From contig JAMPAF010000009.1 in NCBI GenBank assembly GCA_023667345.1, positions 1-61,469 of the forward strand: a stretch of DNA of 61,469 nt, read 5' to 3'. Positions 33,982 through 42,791 of this stretch are shown here, piece by piece. The notes beneath the pieces were generated by a model. It searched no databases, had not been told where the DNA came from, and worked only from the letters and a program-made list of their open reading frames with translations. Positions within the stretch are counted from its first letter, which is position 1, and each line of letters starts with the position of its first letter. The stretch comes from Clostridiales bacterium. Lineage in GTDB: Bacteria > Bacillota > Clostridia > Christensenellales > Borkfalkiaceae. The translations under genes were made by a program, and so were the position numbers.

Positions 33982-34989
33982 TCAGTTCACGGTGGCTATC
34001 TTAGAACAAAGGTACGGGCTGGAAAGCACCGTGCACCCCCCTATCACCGAGGCAAGCGACGGCTCTTCGCACACGTTGACCTTTATTTCGAGCCCCTTGC
34101 CGAAGTACTCCGCAAAGCCGTCCATTTTGGTAAGTCCGCCCGAAAGGTATATGCCGCCGTTTACGACTGCGGACGAAACTTCCGCGGGCAAATCGGCAAG
34201 CACCGCGCGGACGTACTCTATAATTTTATCGACGTACAGTTTTATGACCTCTTCGAGGTGCGAGGAATTCACCGCCGCCTGCGTGGGTTCGCCGTTTTTT
34301 ACCGAGCGGCCTATTACCGCCATCATCTTGTTGTCGCCTTCGTAGAGACTGCCCACCACGTTTTTGAGCTTTTCGGCGGTTAGCGCGCCCACCTTTATGC
34401 CGAACTCCTCGCACAGCAAATCCATGATGTGCACGTCGATATTGCCGCCGCCCAAATTTGCCGTAAAACCCGATATTATGCCGTCGAGCGAAAAGACGGA
34501 TATGTCAGTTTTGCCGTAGCCCACGTCCACGCAAAAGACGGGCGAGGTTTTGGAAAGAGTTACATTGTGCCCGAGCACCGCCGCGAACGGGGTGCGCGTA
34601 AAGTACGTTCTGCCTATGCCGCAGTCCTCGGCGATTTTAAGGTAGGTTTTGCGCAGTTTTTTCGTCGCGCTGCAAGGCAATATAAACATTACTTCCGCCT
34701 GCTTAGCCTTGCGCGGCGTCACCTCTATCTTTTCGAGAAAATATTTTAAAAGTTCGCATAAAAGCGCGGGCTGAACGATTTCGCCCTCGCAAACGGGGTT
34801 TATAATGCGCGTGTTCTGCGCCGCCTTGCCCGAAAGCGCGCGCGCCGTGTCGCCGTACGCCTTGATAGTCACGTTGCCCGAAATATCGCTCTGCAACGCG
34901 ACGCAGGTCGCCTCCGAGAGCACGACCCCGCAACCCAATATTCCTATTTTAGTCAGCCAGGACCCAATGTCCGCAACCAGTCTAATCAT
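33982..34989 (-). CDS. MreB/Mbl-like actin homologue
   Basis: A 335-residue actin/Hsp70-fold ATPase. VADIGSWLTKIGI is a variant phosphate-1 loop (MreB has DLGTAN), FCVDVGYGKTDISVF is phosphate 2, and YLSGGLTKMDGFAEY is the adenosine motif. Overall order and length match MreB, but many conserved MreB residues differ, so it is a divergent paralogue. It lies near maf, a common neighbour of mreBCD, but mreC and mreD are absent. Confidence 0.75.
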   Translation of the reverse strand: MIRLVADIGSWLTKIGILGCGVVLSEATCVALQSDISGNVTIKAYGDTARALSGKAAQNTRIINPVCEGEIVQPALLCELLKYFLEKIEVTPRKAKQAEVMFILPCSATKKLRKTYLKIAEDCGIGRTYFTRTPFAAVLGHNVTLSKTSPVFCVDVGYGKTDISVFSLDGIISGFTANLGGGNIDVHIMDLLCEEFGIKVGALTAEKLKNVVGSLYEGDNKMMAVIGRSVKNGEPTQAAVNSSHLEEVIKLYVDKIIEYVRAVLADLPAEVSSAVVNGGIYLSGGLTKMDGFAEYFGKGLEIKVNVCEEPSLASVIGGCTVLSSPYLCSKIATVN

Positions 34990-35034
34990 ATGCTTTTCTC
35001 TGTCAATCTCATTTGCTTGCCGCGCTTTGTTGAA

Positions 35035-35150
35035 TGTAGAATGTAGAATTAAGAATGCAGAATGAATGTCAGATTATTTTAAATAATTTTTCCTTAGCAT
35101 AATTCTTAATTCTTAATTCTTAATTCTGAATTCCCTAAATTCTTAATTCT
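35035..35150. repeat. Family C repeats overlapping the end of maf
   Basis: AATGTAGAATTAAGAATG units and TTCTTAATTCTTAATTC arrays on both sides of a short spacer. The last units overlap the maf stop codon region at 35135. Confidence 0.65.
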
Positions 35151-35689
35151 CTAAGCATTTTTTCAAGCGTTTCCACCGGCAACCCGACAACGTTGGTGTA
35201 ACTGCCTTTATAGCTTTTAACAACGCCGCCGTCCTGTATGCCGTAACAGCCCGCCTTGTCCATGGGCGAGCCGCCCGCAACGTAATCTTTTATGAATTTT
35301 TCCGAAAGTTCGTTGAACGTAACTTCCGTTCTGTCGAAACATATTAAAGTTTTTTCCGCCGAGCGCACGCAGACGCCCGTGTATACGCTGTGCGTATTGC
35401 CCGAAAGCTCCTTTAAAGTCCGCTCCGCCTCCGCCGCAGATTTGGGTTTGCCGAGGACCTTGCCGTTAAAATAGACTACCGTGTCGCAACCTATGACGAC
35501 GCAGTCGGGGTGGGATAAGAACACCTCGGCGCACTTGTTTTCCGCGAGCGCGCACACAAGTTTTTCGGGCGGAAGATTGTACGCCCTTTCCTCGCTCTTT
35601 GCGGGGATAATTTCGAAATTTTTTACAATTTGTTTAAGCAACTCTTTGCGCCGCGGCGACGCACTTGCCAATATAATTTTCATATTCAA
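35135..35689 (-). CDS. maf: Maf-family nucleoside triphosphate pyrophosphatase
   Basis: A 184-residue house-cleaning pyrophosphatase for non-canonical dTTP/UTP-type nucleotides. LASASPRRKELLKQI is the family signature, VVIGCDTVVYF contains the catalytic Asp, and GSPMDKAGCYGIQ is the conserved C-terminal loop. Confidence 0.93.
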   Translation of the reverse strand: MNMKIILASASPRRKELLKQIVKNFEIIPAKSEERAYNLPPEKLVCALAENKCAEVFLSHPDCVVIGCDTVVYFNGKVLGKPKSAAEAERTLKELSGNTHSVYTGVCVRSAEKTLICFDRTEVTFNELSEKFIKDYVAGGSPMDKAGCYGIQDGGVVKSYKGSYTNVVGLPVETLEKMLRELRI

Positions 35690-36294
35690 TGCGTAATTCG
35701 TAATGCGGAATTAGGAATTAAATCAACCTCTATCCCCTCTTCGAGGTACTCTTCGCAGACTACGTAATTCTGGATTGCCGCGCTACGCTCGCAATGACGG
35801 GTACCAACCCCTCGCCTTCCACTTTGAAAGGACGAGCAACGCATTTCTCAAAACAACCATTGCTCTGGTTGTTTTCGCGTTGCGAGATGAGCAAACGCAT
35901 ACGTCCCGCGTTTGCGGTGACCGAACACGCCGTTTTCCTTGCGGCGTGTAAGAAGGGTGGCTGCGTAACAGACGAAAGAGGTTGGCGTCATTCTGAGCGG
36001 AAAGCGGTATAACCAAGAACGATGAAATAGTACAGCTTTCCCGCTTGCAGTCGAAGAATCTTTTTGCGCGCTTTTTCTCGCGCAAAACTGACTTTGCCAC
36101 AACAAACGCTCTTTAAGGTGATATCGCTTCCTATTTTTTCACGTATTACCACGATGGGATTCTCTCGACTCGGTCGCCCGCTATCGCGGGTCTTCCTTCG
36201 CTCGAAATGACACGCTCTTATTTACTTATAATATTTAGCTTTAACGTCAGCATAGTTTAAATGCCGCCATAATTCAGCGGCACTTTGTTTCTTT
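35690..36294. repeat. Composite of interspersed repeats C, D, B and E
   Basis: Gene-free gap. Family C (35690-35715), family D (35721-35800), a full family B unit (35830-35950) and family E (about 35983-36115) stand in a row. A hairpin TGCCGC/GCGGCA near 36262-36282 may end ppx transcription on the minus strand. Confidence 0.68.
35830..35950 (+). repeat. Structured repeat, family B
   Basis: GGACGAGCAACGC at the left pairs with GCGTTGC and CGTCC to the right. An inner stem AACAACC/GGTTGTT is followed by GCAAACGC/GCGTTTGC and ACGCCGT/GCGGCGT hairpins. Related copies lie at 49215-49336 (reverse), 51954-52070 and 61422 onward. Confidence 0.72.
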
Positions 36295-37809
36295 TTACAA
36301 AATCTCTAAATTCTTTCTGAACGACTTTTTGAATTCCGCGCTTGCCGCCAACGCGTCGCGGATTTCGAGTGAGGCGTCTCCCTCGACCTCGGTCTTCATA
36401 ATAACCGAGTCGCCGAGAATATCGCAGTTTATCCCCTTGACGACGCCCGCGTGGCTTCTGTCTAAGCTTTCGGCAATCCGAAGCATTACGCCCAGCCGCT
36501 TTACAATCTCCACGTCGTCCTCCTGCAAAATATCGCGGTACTGGTTCCAGCTATACGGGTTGATGTCCTCCTTTTTATGACAGCAAGCGGTGAACGCCGC
36601 GAGCACTATCTCCCTGTGGCTTACGCCGTAGAGCGTGGAATTCATAATCATATAACAGCTATGGCGCTGATGGTTGTAGAATTTGATGCGCATACCGCAG
36701 TCGTGCAGCATTGCCGCCACCTTTAACACCTTTAAATACTGGCGGGGGAACTTGTGCAGAACGCGCAGTTGCTTAAAGAGCTGAACGCTTAAATTGACTA
36801 CGTGCTCCACGTGGCTTTCGTCGCAGTCATAATACTTTACAAGCGTCGTAAGCGAGTAGTTCATTACGTCTAAAATGGGTTTGTCGATTGTCGAGGGCAA
36901 CGCCTGATTGAACATTATCCCCTCGCGCAGTCCCGACCCCGAAAGAGTGAAATTGTCGAAATTCAGCCTTGTTATAAAGGTCTTTATGATTGCAAGCGCG
37001 GCGGGAAGAATGTCGGCGCGCTCCGCCGACAAGCCCTTTATCTTCTTTTTCTTGTCGAGGTCCAAAACCTTTATCATATCGTATAAAGGATAGAAAGCCT
37101 CGGCTTCGAGATTGAAGTTGTGCACGATATCCAAAGGGTATTTATGCACCATTTTGTTTATTTTAAAGAGGTTGCGGAACGAGCCGCCCACGCCTATCAT
37201 CTGCGCGTCGGGGTCAATTTCGCCCAGCCAGTCTATGCCGTTTAACTTTTCGAGGAAGAACTCCTCCATTTTAGCCGCCTGCTCTTCGGGCTTTAAGCCC
37301 TCGCCCGAGAACATATCGGTGAGCGTTACCGCGCCGAAAGGAATTGTGGCAAAGCGCAGCATATTTCTGCGGTTATAATAAATGATTTTGGTACAGCCGC
37401 CGCCTATCTCCAAAATTACGCCCTTGGGGATATCCATGGTGTTTATAACGCCGCGGTAGACCAAAGTCGCCTCTTCCTCGGCGGAAAGAACGCGCAGTTT
37501 TACCCCGCAGCTCGTCTGAATTTCGTCCAAAAACGAACGCTGGTTTTTAGCCCTGCGCACCGCCTCGGTGGCAACGCCTATAATGCGGGTTACGCCGCTC
37601 ACGTCGCAAAGACGCTTGAACATGCGAAGCGTTTTGATTGTTTCGGCAACGCGCTGGGGCTTTAAAAAGCCGTCGCGCTCCATATCCTGCCCTAAACGTA
37701 CGCTCTCTTTAAGCTCGTCGACAACCATAAAAAACCCGTCCTCGAACAGGTTTACGATTACAAGCCTTGCCGAATTCGACCCGAGGTCGATAATTCCGAT
37801 TTTTTCCAA
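36295..37809 (-). CDS. ppx: Exopolyphosphatase / Ppx-GppA phosphatase with HD-like C-terminus
   Basis: Hydrolyses polyphosphate and/or pppGpp. The actin-like N-terminal domain starts IGIIDLGSNSARLVIVN, and LEIGGGCTKIIYY is the second phosphate loop. The C-terminal half has the HD-type AAMLHDCGMRIKFYNHQRHS. The 504-residue length fits the Ppx/GppA long form. Polyphosphatase and pppGpp hydrolase activities cannot be told apart here. Confidence 0.9.
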   Translation of the reverse strand: MEKIGIIDLGSNSARLVIVNLFEDGFFMVVDELKESVRLGQDMERDGFLKPQRVAETIKTLRMFKRLCDVSGVTRIIGVATEAVRRAKNQRSFLDEIQTSCGVKLRVLSAEEEATLVYRGVINTMDIPKGVILEIGGGCTKIIYYNRRNMLRFATIPFGAVTLTDMFSGEGLKPEEQAAKMEEFFLEKLNGIDWLGEIDPDAQMIGVGGSFRNLFKINKMVHKYPLDIVHNFNLEAEAFYPLYDMIKVLDLDKKKKIKGLSAERADILPAALAIIKTFITRLNFDNFTLSGSGLREGIMFNQALPSTIDKPILDVMNYSLTTLVKYYDCDESHVEHVVNLSVQLFKQLRVLHKFPRQYLKVLKVAAMLHDCGMRIKFYNHQRHSCYMIMNSTLYGVSHREIVLAAFTACCHKKEDINPYSWNQYRDILQEDDVEIVKRLGVMLRIAESLDRSHAGVVKGINCDILGDSVIMKTEVEGDASLEIRDALAASAEFKKSFRKNLEIL

Positions 37810-38029
37810 AATATACGCTCCTTACCCGTCGGAAAAATCCGACCGGTATAACAGTAAAATTACGGTTTAAAGGCGCGCTTTTAAGCGCGCTCCCACGCAG
37901 AAAAATATTCTTTCCACTATGCGCAATTATATCACCCGAGTGCGGTTTTGTATATACATTAAAGAAAAGATTGTGCAAATTGCACAAAAATGAACGTGAA
38001 AAATGACGATTTTTGACGATATGGACTAT

Positions 38030-38827
38030 TTACAAATCTGACATGCGCTTACGCTTTATCGGGCAGACGAAAGCGGGGGCAATTTCTTTGACGGGGTTAA
38101 GCACGAAATCGCGGTTGAAATAGTCGGGGTGCGGCACGCAGAGCCCCTCCTCCGCAATTATTTTATTGCCGAAAAAGACTATATCTATATCGAGCGTTCT
38201 GTCCCCCCAGCGCACGGTGCGGACGCGCCCGAAATCCTTTTCTATTTCGTGAATTTTATCTAAAAGCACGCGCGGGGGCAAAAGACATTCCGCCGAGAGG
38301 GCGCAGTTTAAAAATCTGTTTTTCGCCGCGCCGCCGTACGGCTCGGTTTCGATATAGTGCGAAACCTTTAAAATTTTTATGCCGTCGAGTTTCCCAAGCG
38401 CCGCGGTTGCGCCGTCGAGCGTTCCCTTCCTATCCCCCTCGCTCGAACCGAGGGACAAAATTACCGTGTTCCTCTCCGCCCGCGCCGTAACGCTTATATC
38501 GCCGAAGGGCAGTCCGACGGGGGCTTCGGGCTTGTGCACCGTGACCTCTGCGGCGGTGATTTTCGGGTATTTGCCGACGAGCAGAAATGCCGTTTTGTAC
38601 GCGAGCGTTTCGATTAAATCAAAGGAATTTTGTGTGCAGAACCGCGTGACGTCGGCGCAGATTTCGGCGTAATTTACCGTAAGATTCACGTCGTCGCTCA
38701 CTGCGGCGGGGTATGCGTCGCAGTCTATCCCTATATCGAAAACAAAGGGCTGGGGATTGATTTTTTCTTCGGGCAGAACGCCGTGGCGCGCCATAACCTT
38801 TAAGCCCTTAACATTTATTGCACTCAT
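38030..38827 (-). CDS. folK: Bifunctional dihydroneopterin aldolase / HPPK
   Basis: A fusion of FolB (about 1-115) and FolK (about 118-265), two successive folate steps that yield 6-hydroxymethyl-dihydropterin pyrophosphate. FolB shows the Glu in MARHGVLPEEK and the Lys in TVHKPEAP. FolK shows LSLGSSEGD, the RWGDRTLDIDIVFF block and PHPDYFNRDFVLNPV. The start at ATG 38827 is preferred for matching the FolB N-terminus, though it has no clear Shine-Dalgarno. A family A repeat separates it from folP. Confidence 0.92.
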   Translation of the reverse strand: MSAINVKGLKVMARHGVLPEEKINPQPFVFDIGIDCDAYPAAVSDDVNLTVNYAEICADVTRFCTQNSFDLIETLAYKTAFLLVGKYPKITAAEVTVHKPEAPVGLPFGDISVTARAERNTVILSLGSSEGDRKGTLDGATAALGKLDGIKILKVSHYIETEPYGGAAKNRFLNCALSAECLLPPRVLLDKIHEIEKDFGRVRTVRWGDRTLDIDIVFFGNKIIAEEGLCVPHPDYFNRDFVLNPVKEIAPAFVCPIKRKRMSDL

Positions 38828-38847
38828 AATTTTTTGGTTACACACTG

Positions 38848-38990
38848 TAACCTTCCCCTTCGGGGGAAGGTGTCTTGACCTTCAAGGTCAAGACGGATGA
38901 GGGGTTGGTTGGATATAACGAAGTAACCCCTCATTCGTCATTTTCTCGTTCCTCGAAAACGCCACCTTCCCCCAAAGGGGAAGGTTAAAT
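38848..38990. repeat. Family A repeat inside the folate operon
   Basis: AACCTTCCCCTTCGGGGGAA, then the internal hairpin TTGACCTTCAAGGTCAA, GACGGATGAGGGG and ACCCCTCATTCGTC, closing with CCACCTTCCCCCAAAGGGG. It lies between folP and folBK. Confidence 0.75.
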
Positions 38991-39025
38991 TTCGGTCAAT
39001 TTTTAAAATAATTCCGCTTAAATGG

Positions 39026-39802
39026 CTATTCCCACGCCGCTTCCTTAATTGCCTTAACATTTTCGGCGACGTCGTGCACCCGAACGAACAGCACCTTTTG
39101 CCTTACCGCAAGCCGCGTGCTTGCAAGCGTTGCGGGCAATCTTTCCTCGGGCGTGCCGCCGAAGAGCGACTTGCGGCTTGTACCCAAAAGCAAGGGATAG
39201 CCGAGCGCGGCGAGGCGGTCGTAACCGTTTAAAAGTTGCAGGTTCTGCTCTTTATCCTTTGCAAAGCCTATGCCGCCGTCGAGGCAGATTTTATCTTTAT
39301 CTATGCCCGCTTCAAGCGCGGTTTCAACCGAGTTTTTCAGAAAATTTTCTATCTGCGGGAAGATATCGCCGACAAGCTTTTGCGGCGAATTGTGCATAAT
39401 GCAGACGGACGCCCCCGCCCTTGCGACAGTCTTTGCCATATCCTTATCGTGCGTCAAGCCCCAGATATCGTTTATCATATCCGCGCCCAAATCGAGCGCG
39501 GCGCGGGCAACGCGCGAATAATATGTATCTACCGACACGGGGATATCAAACTCCCGCTTTATCGCCGCAAGCGGCTTTTCGAGCCGTGCGATTTCCTCTT
39601 CCGCGGATACTTCCGTATAATCAGGGCGGGTGGACTGCGCGCCGATATCTATTATTGCCGCGCCCTCTTTAACCGCCCGCTCCGTGTGGAACAAAATATC
39701 GTCGCAATCCGCGCGGCTGTCCGCCCAGAAACTGTCGGGCGTGAGGTTTATAATCGCCATCGCATAGGTGCGGTTTTTGAACGATTGCCCCCCTACTATC
39801 AT
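39026..39802 (-). CDS. folP: Dihydropteroate synthase
   Basis: Joins hydroxymethyl-dihydropterin pyrophosphate with p-aminobenzoate. [16 protein letters not shown] and [13 protein letters not shown] are the two family signatures, and LLGTSRKS (near residue 210) holds the conserved Lys-Ser loop. The 258-residue length is normal. Overlaps folE by 4 nt. Confidence 0.95.
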   Translation of the reverse strand: MIVGGQSFKNRTYAMAIINLTPDSFWADSRADCDDILFHTERAVKEGAAIIDIGAQSTRPDYTEVSAEEEIARLEKPLAAIKREFDIPVSVDTYYSRVARAALDLGADMINDIWGLTHDKDMAKTVARAGASVCIMHNSPQKLVGDIFPQIENFLKNSVETALEAGIDKDKICLDGGIGFAKDKEQNLQLLNGYDRLAALGYPLLLGTSRKSLFGGTPEERLPATLASTRLAVRQKVLFVRVHDVAENVKAIKEAAWE

Positions 39803-40344
39803 TGAATTAACGCCAAAACTTCACTTATTTTTTCTTTGGGAAAGTCGCCAGCGACCTTGTACGTAAGCGTTTTGCTTCCCGCCTTTTTTACGCCTCGGCA
39901 GGTCATGCAGGTGTGCTCGGCTTCGCATACAACCATAACGCCCTTCGGCGCGAGGTGCTGCATAACCGCTTGGGCAATCTGCCCCGTCAGCCTTTCCTGC
40001 AACTGCAATCTCTTGGCGAATACCTCAACGCATCGCGCAAGCTTCGACAGCCCCACGACCTTTTTGTCGGGGATATACGCGACGGCTATTTTGCCGAAAA
40101 AGGGCATTAAATGATGCTCGCATGTGGACGAAAAGGCGATGTCCTTTTCAATTACGATATCGCCGCCGTCGACTGCGAAAGTCGTTGAAAGCGCCTCTTT
40201 CGCACTCATATTTTCACCCGAGGTGAACTCCGCAAAGGCGTCGGCAACGCGGCGGGGGGTGTCCTTTAAACCCTCGCGTTCAACGTCCTCGCCCAAAGCT
40301 TCCAAAAGCTCCTTTACGGCTTTCATTGCCCTCTCTCTATCCAT
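39799..40344 (-). CDS. folE: GTP cyclohydrolase I
   Basis: First committed step of folate synthesis. Zinc ligands appear in [13 protein letters not shown] and HTCMTCRGV, and [20 protein letters not shown] is the signature helix. The start at 40344 is set by AAAGGAGG 7 nt upstream and family length (181 residues). The gene overlaps folC by 22 nt. Confidence 0.96.
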   Translation of the reverse strand: MDRERAMKAVKELLEALGEDVEREGLKDTPRRVADAFAEFTSGENMSAKEALSTTFAVDGGDIVIEKDIAFSSTCEHHLMPFFGKIAVAYIPDKKVVGLSKLARCVEVFAKRLQLQERLTGQIAQAVMQHLAPKGVMVVCEAEHTCMTCRGVKKAGSKTLTYKVAGDFPKEKISEVLALIQ

Positions 40345-41519
40345 AATTTTGCCTCCTTTAAAAGGGTGAACGAACCGCACACAACCACGGTTTTCGTATA
40401 AGCATTGTTCAGCGCATCCGTAACGCTTTCCGCGCATGACACGTCTTTAAAATGTTTGCGGCAGGCTTCTTCGGTTTCCTCTAAACTTCTTGCGCGCGGG
40501 CTGGGGCACCTTACCGCGATTATTCTTTCGGCTGCTTCCGAAAGCGCGGCGAGGTTGCCGTCTATATCCTTATCCTTTAAGCAACCGAAAATAACCGTGA
40601 TTTCCGAATGCGGCAACCTATAAAGAACGTTTATTAAAGGTGAAAACGCCGCGGGGTTGTGCCCGCCGTCTAAAATATAAGTTTTTCCGCCCTTACGGAA
40701 AAATTCCGCTCTGCCGCGGGGTACGGCATTTTTTATTCCCTCGTATACGGCTTCCGGACTAATTCCCAAAAGCTCCGCTCCCTTCATCGCCACCGCAATA
40801 TTAGTTTCCTGATAGCTGCTGAGTTCGCTTGAATACTTAAATATTTTATCGCCGTAATATTTGCCGCCTATAATAAATTCATTATCCTTAAAGCCGCGCA
40901 TTGTAGCGCATGCGCCGGGAAATATCGCCCCTTTTCTTTTGAAATATCTATACACCTCATCGCGCTGAAAGCGATTGACTATTACGGGGCAGTTTTTTAT
41001 AATTCCCGCCTTTTGCGTGCAGATTTCCGCTACCGTGTTGCCCAGATATGCGGTATGTTCAAGCGATATCGAGGTTATAACCGCAAGCACCTTTTTATTA
41101 ACCGCGTTGGTTGCGTCGTTCAAGCCGCCCATGCCGCACTCCAAAACGCAGTACTCGCACCCCTCTTCCTTAAAGGCTAATATCGCGCCCGCCGTCTGAA
41201 TTTCAAAGTCGGTCGGGTTAAGCCCGTCGGCAACCGCCAAAGCCCTTTCGAAATAGCTTTCCGCTACGGCGGGTGATAGCGGCTTGCCGTCAATTCGGAA
41301 CTGGTCGTAAAAATCGTACACGGCGGGCGAGGTGAACGTACCGACTTTTTTGCCCGCGGCAATTAAAATCTGCGTAAAAAATTCCGCCGTCGACCCCTTG
41401 CCGTTGGTGCCCGCAATATGGATAATTTTAAGTGCGTCGTCCGGGCTTTCAAGCCTGTTCAGCAATTCCCTCGTAACGTATGTCCCCGAGTGAATTTCCG
41501 TATAATCTTTATGTTTCAT
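40323..41519 (-). CDS. folC: Dihydrofolate synthase / folylpolyglutamate synthase
   Basis: Adds glutamate to dihydropteroate and folates. [19 protein letters not shown] is the ATP loop and [11 protein letters not shown] is the second signature. The 398-residue length is a little short of the usual 420-430. First gene of the folC-folE-folP-folBK operon. The predicted start of transcription lies only about 5 nt before the ATG and no Shine-Dalgarno is visible. Confidence 0.93.
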   Translation of the reverse strand: MKHKDYTEIHSGTYVTRELLNRLESPDDALKIIHIAGTNGKGSTAEFFTQILIAAGKKVGTFTSPAVYDFYDQFRIDGKPLSPAVAESYFERALAVADGLNPTDFEIQTAGAILAFKEEGCEYCVLECGMGGLNDATNAVNKKVLAVITSISLEHTAYLGNTVAEICTQKAGIIKNCPVIVNRFQRDEVYRYFKRKGAIFPGACATMRGFKDNEFIIGGKYYGDKIFKYSSELSSYQETNIAVAMKGAELLGISPEAVYEGIKNAVPRGRAEFFRKGGKTYILDGGHNPAAFSPLINVLYRLPHSEITVIFGCLKDKDIDGNLAALSEAAERIIAVRCPSPRARSLEETEEACRKHFKDVSCAESVTDALNNAYTKTVVVCGSFTLLKEAKLWIERGQ

Positions 41520-41530
41520 AAACTTAAAGC

Positions 41531-41560
41531 ATTATATCATAAAGTCGCGAGGGTTAGCAA
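41531..41560 (-). promoter_or_regulatory. Promoter of the folate operon
   Basis: On the minus strand TTGCTA (41560-41555), 18 bp, TATAAT (41536-41531). The -10 box is 11 nt from the folC ATG, implying an almost leaderless mRNA. Confidence 0.6.
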
Positions 41561-41679
41561 GAATTAAGAGAATATATTAAAAATATTTTTGCGATTGCCG
41601 TTATTCGCTCGTATTAATTTAACTAACTTAAATTTGTATTACATGTTATTTACTATAATTGCATTCAAAAATTGCATTC

Positions 41680-41717
41680 AAAAAAACGGAAACGCAAGAT
41701 TTTTTCTTACGTTTCCG
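41680..41717 (-). terminator. Terminator of the membrane protein gene
   Basis: On the minus strand CGGAAACGTAAG and CTTGCGTTTCCG form a 12-bp stem with one mismatch. TTTTTTT follows. Confidence 0.75.
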
Positions 41718-41772
41718 CTACCAAAATTTAACTATAATGAAGTTTGATTACAAATGCCGTTAAATTGAGTTA

Positions 41773-42321
41773 TTAAGCATAATCATAGTCGGTGGAATTA
41801 TCGTCATCATATTCCGACCATTTCATATAACCGTTAGCCTCTTGAATTTCATCCGTCTTTTCAGTAAGTCTGAACAATTTGCGCCACAGTACACCCAACA
41901 ACGCAAGAACTAATGAAAGTACCGTAAGTCCTCCGTAAACTCCCGCGAACGCACCCCAGAAATTGCCTATAAAGTCGGGGTCGTCTGTCATCACAAAGCT
42001 CAGCACTACTCCGATAATTGCCACAGGAACTATCAGATTGAACGCAAGCACACGAAAAAACGACACAATGTTGCTCAATAATTCCGTCAAGCCGAAAAGG
42101 AAATTCTTCTTATAGTCGTAGGGGCGTCTAAAATAAACATATTTAACTAAATGGTGCTTACGCTTTACCGAACTACCCGAAACCTCGTAGCCGTCATGAA
42201 CGTCAGTCACTGAGTGACCTGCACACACCCAATCGAAACACTTTTTTTCAAACTTGATTATCGGACATCCGTAAGCATACTTTCTATGTACTACTTTTAG
42301 CTTGCCTATATTTCTTGCCAT
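41773..42321 (-). CDS. Two-helix membrane protein divergent from a XRE regulator
   Basis: A 182-residue protein not recognised as a known family. The N-terminal half is basic and rich in aromatic and Cys residues (KKCFDWVCAGHSV). Two hydrophobic segments follow (about 90-110 and 118-145, the latter GVYGGLTVLSLVLALLGVLW), and the tail is acidic. AAGGAG precedes the ATG. Four operators separate it from the XRE gene at 42478, so it is the likely regulated partner. Confidence 0.6.
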   Translation of the reverse strand: MARNIGKLKVVHRKYAYGCPIIKFEKKCFDWVCAGHSVTDVHDGYEVSGSSVKRKHHLVKYVYFRRPYDYKKNFLFGLTELLSNIVSFFRVLAFNLIVPVAIIGVVLSFVMTDDPDFIGNFWGAFAGVYGGLTVLSLVLALLGVLWRKLFRLTEKTDEIQEANGYMKWSEYDDDNSTDYDYA

Positions 42322-42357
42322 ATTTCTCTCCTTTTTTAATGATTTATTAAATTATAC

Positions 42358-42467
42358 AAGAAGTTTTCTTCTTAGTCAAGCTTTTAAAGAAGATTTCTTC
42401 TTAAACAATGATATTTTTCGATAAGAAATTTTCTTCTTTGGCATTTATTTTAAGAAGAAGTCTTCTA
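42358..42467. promoter_or_regulatory. Array of four palindromic operators
   Basis: Four 16-bp sites of the form AAGAAG-N4-CTTCTT: AAGAAGTTTTCTTCTT (42358-42373), AAGAAGATTTCTTCTT (42387-42402), AAGAAATTTTCTTCTT (42423-42438) and AAGAAGAAGTCTTCTA (42452-42467). Start-to-start spacings are 29, 36 and 29 bp. They fill the divergent intergenic region and are the probable binding sites of the adjacent XRE protein. Confidence 0.75.
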
Positions 42468-42477
42468 AAATATAGTT

Positions 42478-42678
42478 ATGGTAGGTGTTAGACTCAAAGA
42501 GTTGAGGATAGAAAGAGGCATTTCACAGCAAACCCTTGCCAAGATAATAGGCGTAAGTCAGAAGGCAATAGATTATTGGGAGCGTGAAACTAACGAACCA
42601 AAAGCGAGCTACATTGTGGCTCTATGCGACTATTTTGATATTTCGGCAGACTATCTTTTGGGCAGATGCGAAAATTAA
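42478..42678 (+). CDS. Small XRE-family transcriptional regulator
   Basis: A 66-residue Cro/cI-type HTH protein, RGISQQTLAKIIGVSQKAID being the HTH, with no extra domain. There is no Shine-Dalgarno. TATAG- and TAAAAT-like boxes end within 2-7 nt of the ATG, so a leaderless transcript is likely, as for phage cI. It probably represses itself and the divergent membrane protein through the four palindromes. Confidence 0.87.
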   Translation: MVGVRLKELRIERGISQQTLAKIIGVSQKAIDYWERETNEPKASYIVALCDYFDISADYLLGRCEN

Positions 42679-42686
42679 ATAACCAC

Positions 42687-42720
42687 GACTGTGAGCTATA
42701 ATCTCGCAGTCTTTTTTATT
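42687..42720 (+). terminator. Terminator after the XRE gene
   Basis: GACTGTGAG (42687-42695) pairs with CTCGCAGTC (42703-42711), one mismatch. TTTTTTATTTT follows. Confidence 0.75.
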
Positions 42721-42791
42721 TTCACGATACATTTATTCAAATACTCCTCAGAATACTTTATAAAATAAAAAGTTTTGTACAAACTTATTTT

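Noticed and set aside
35830-35950. Repeats read as a CRISPR array
   Set aside because: Copies are palindromic, dispersed over many kilobases and lack regular spacers; no cas gene is present.
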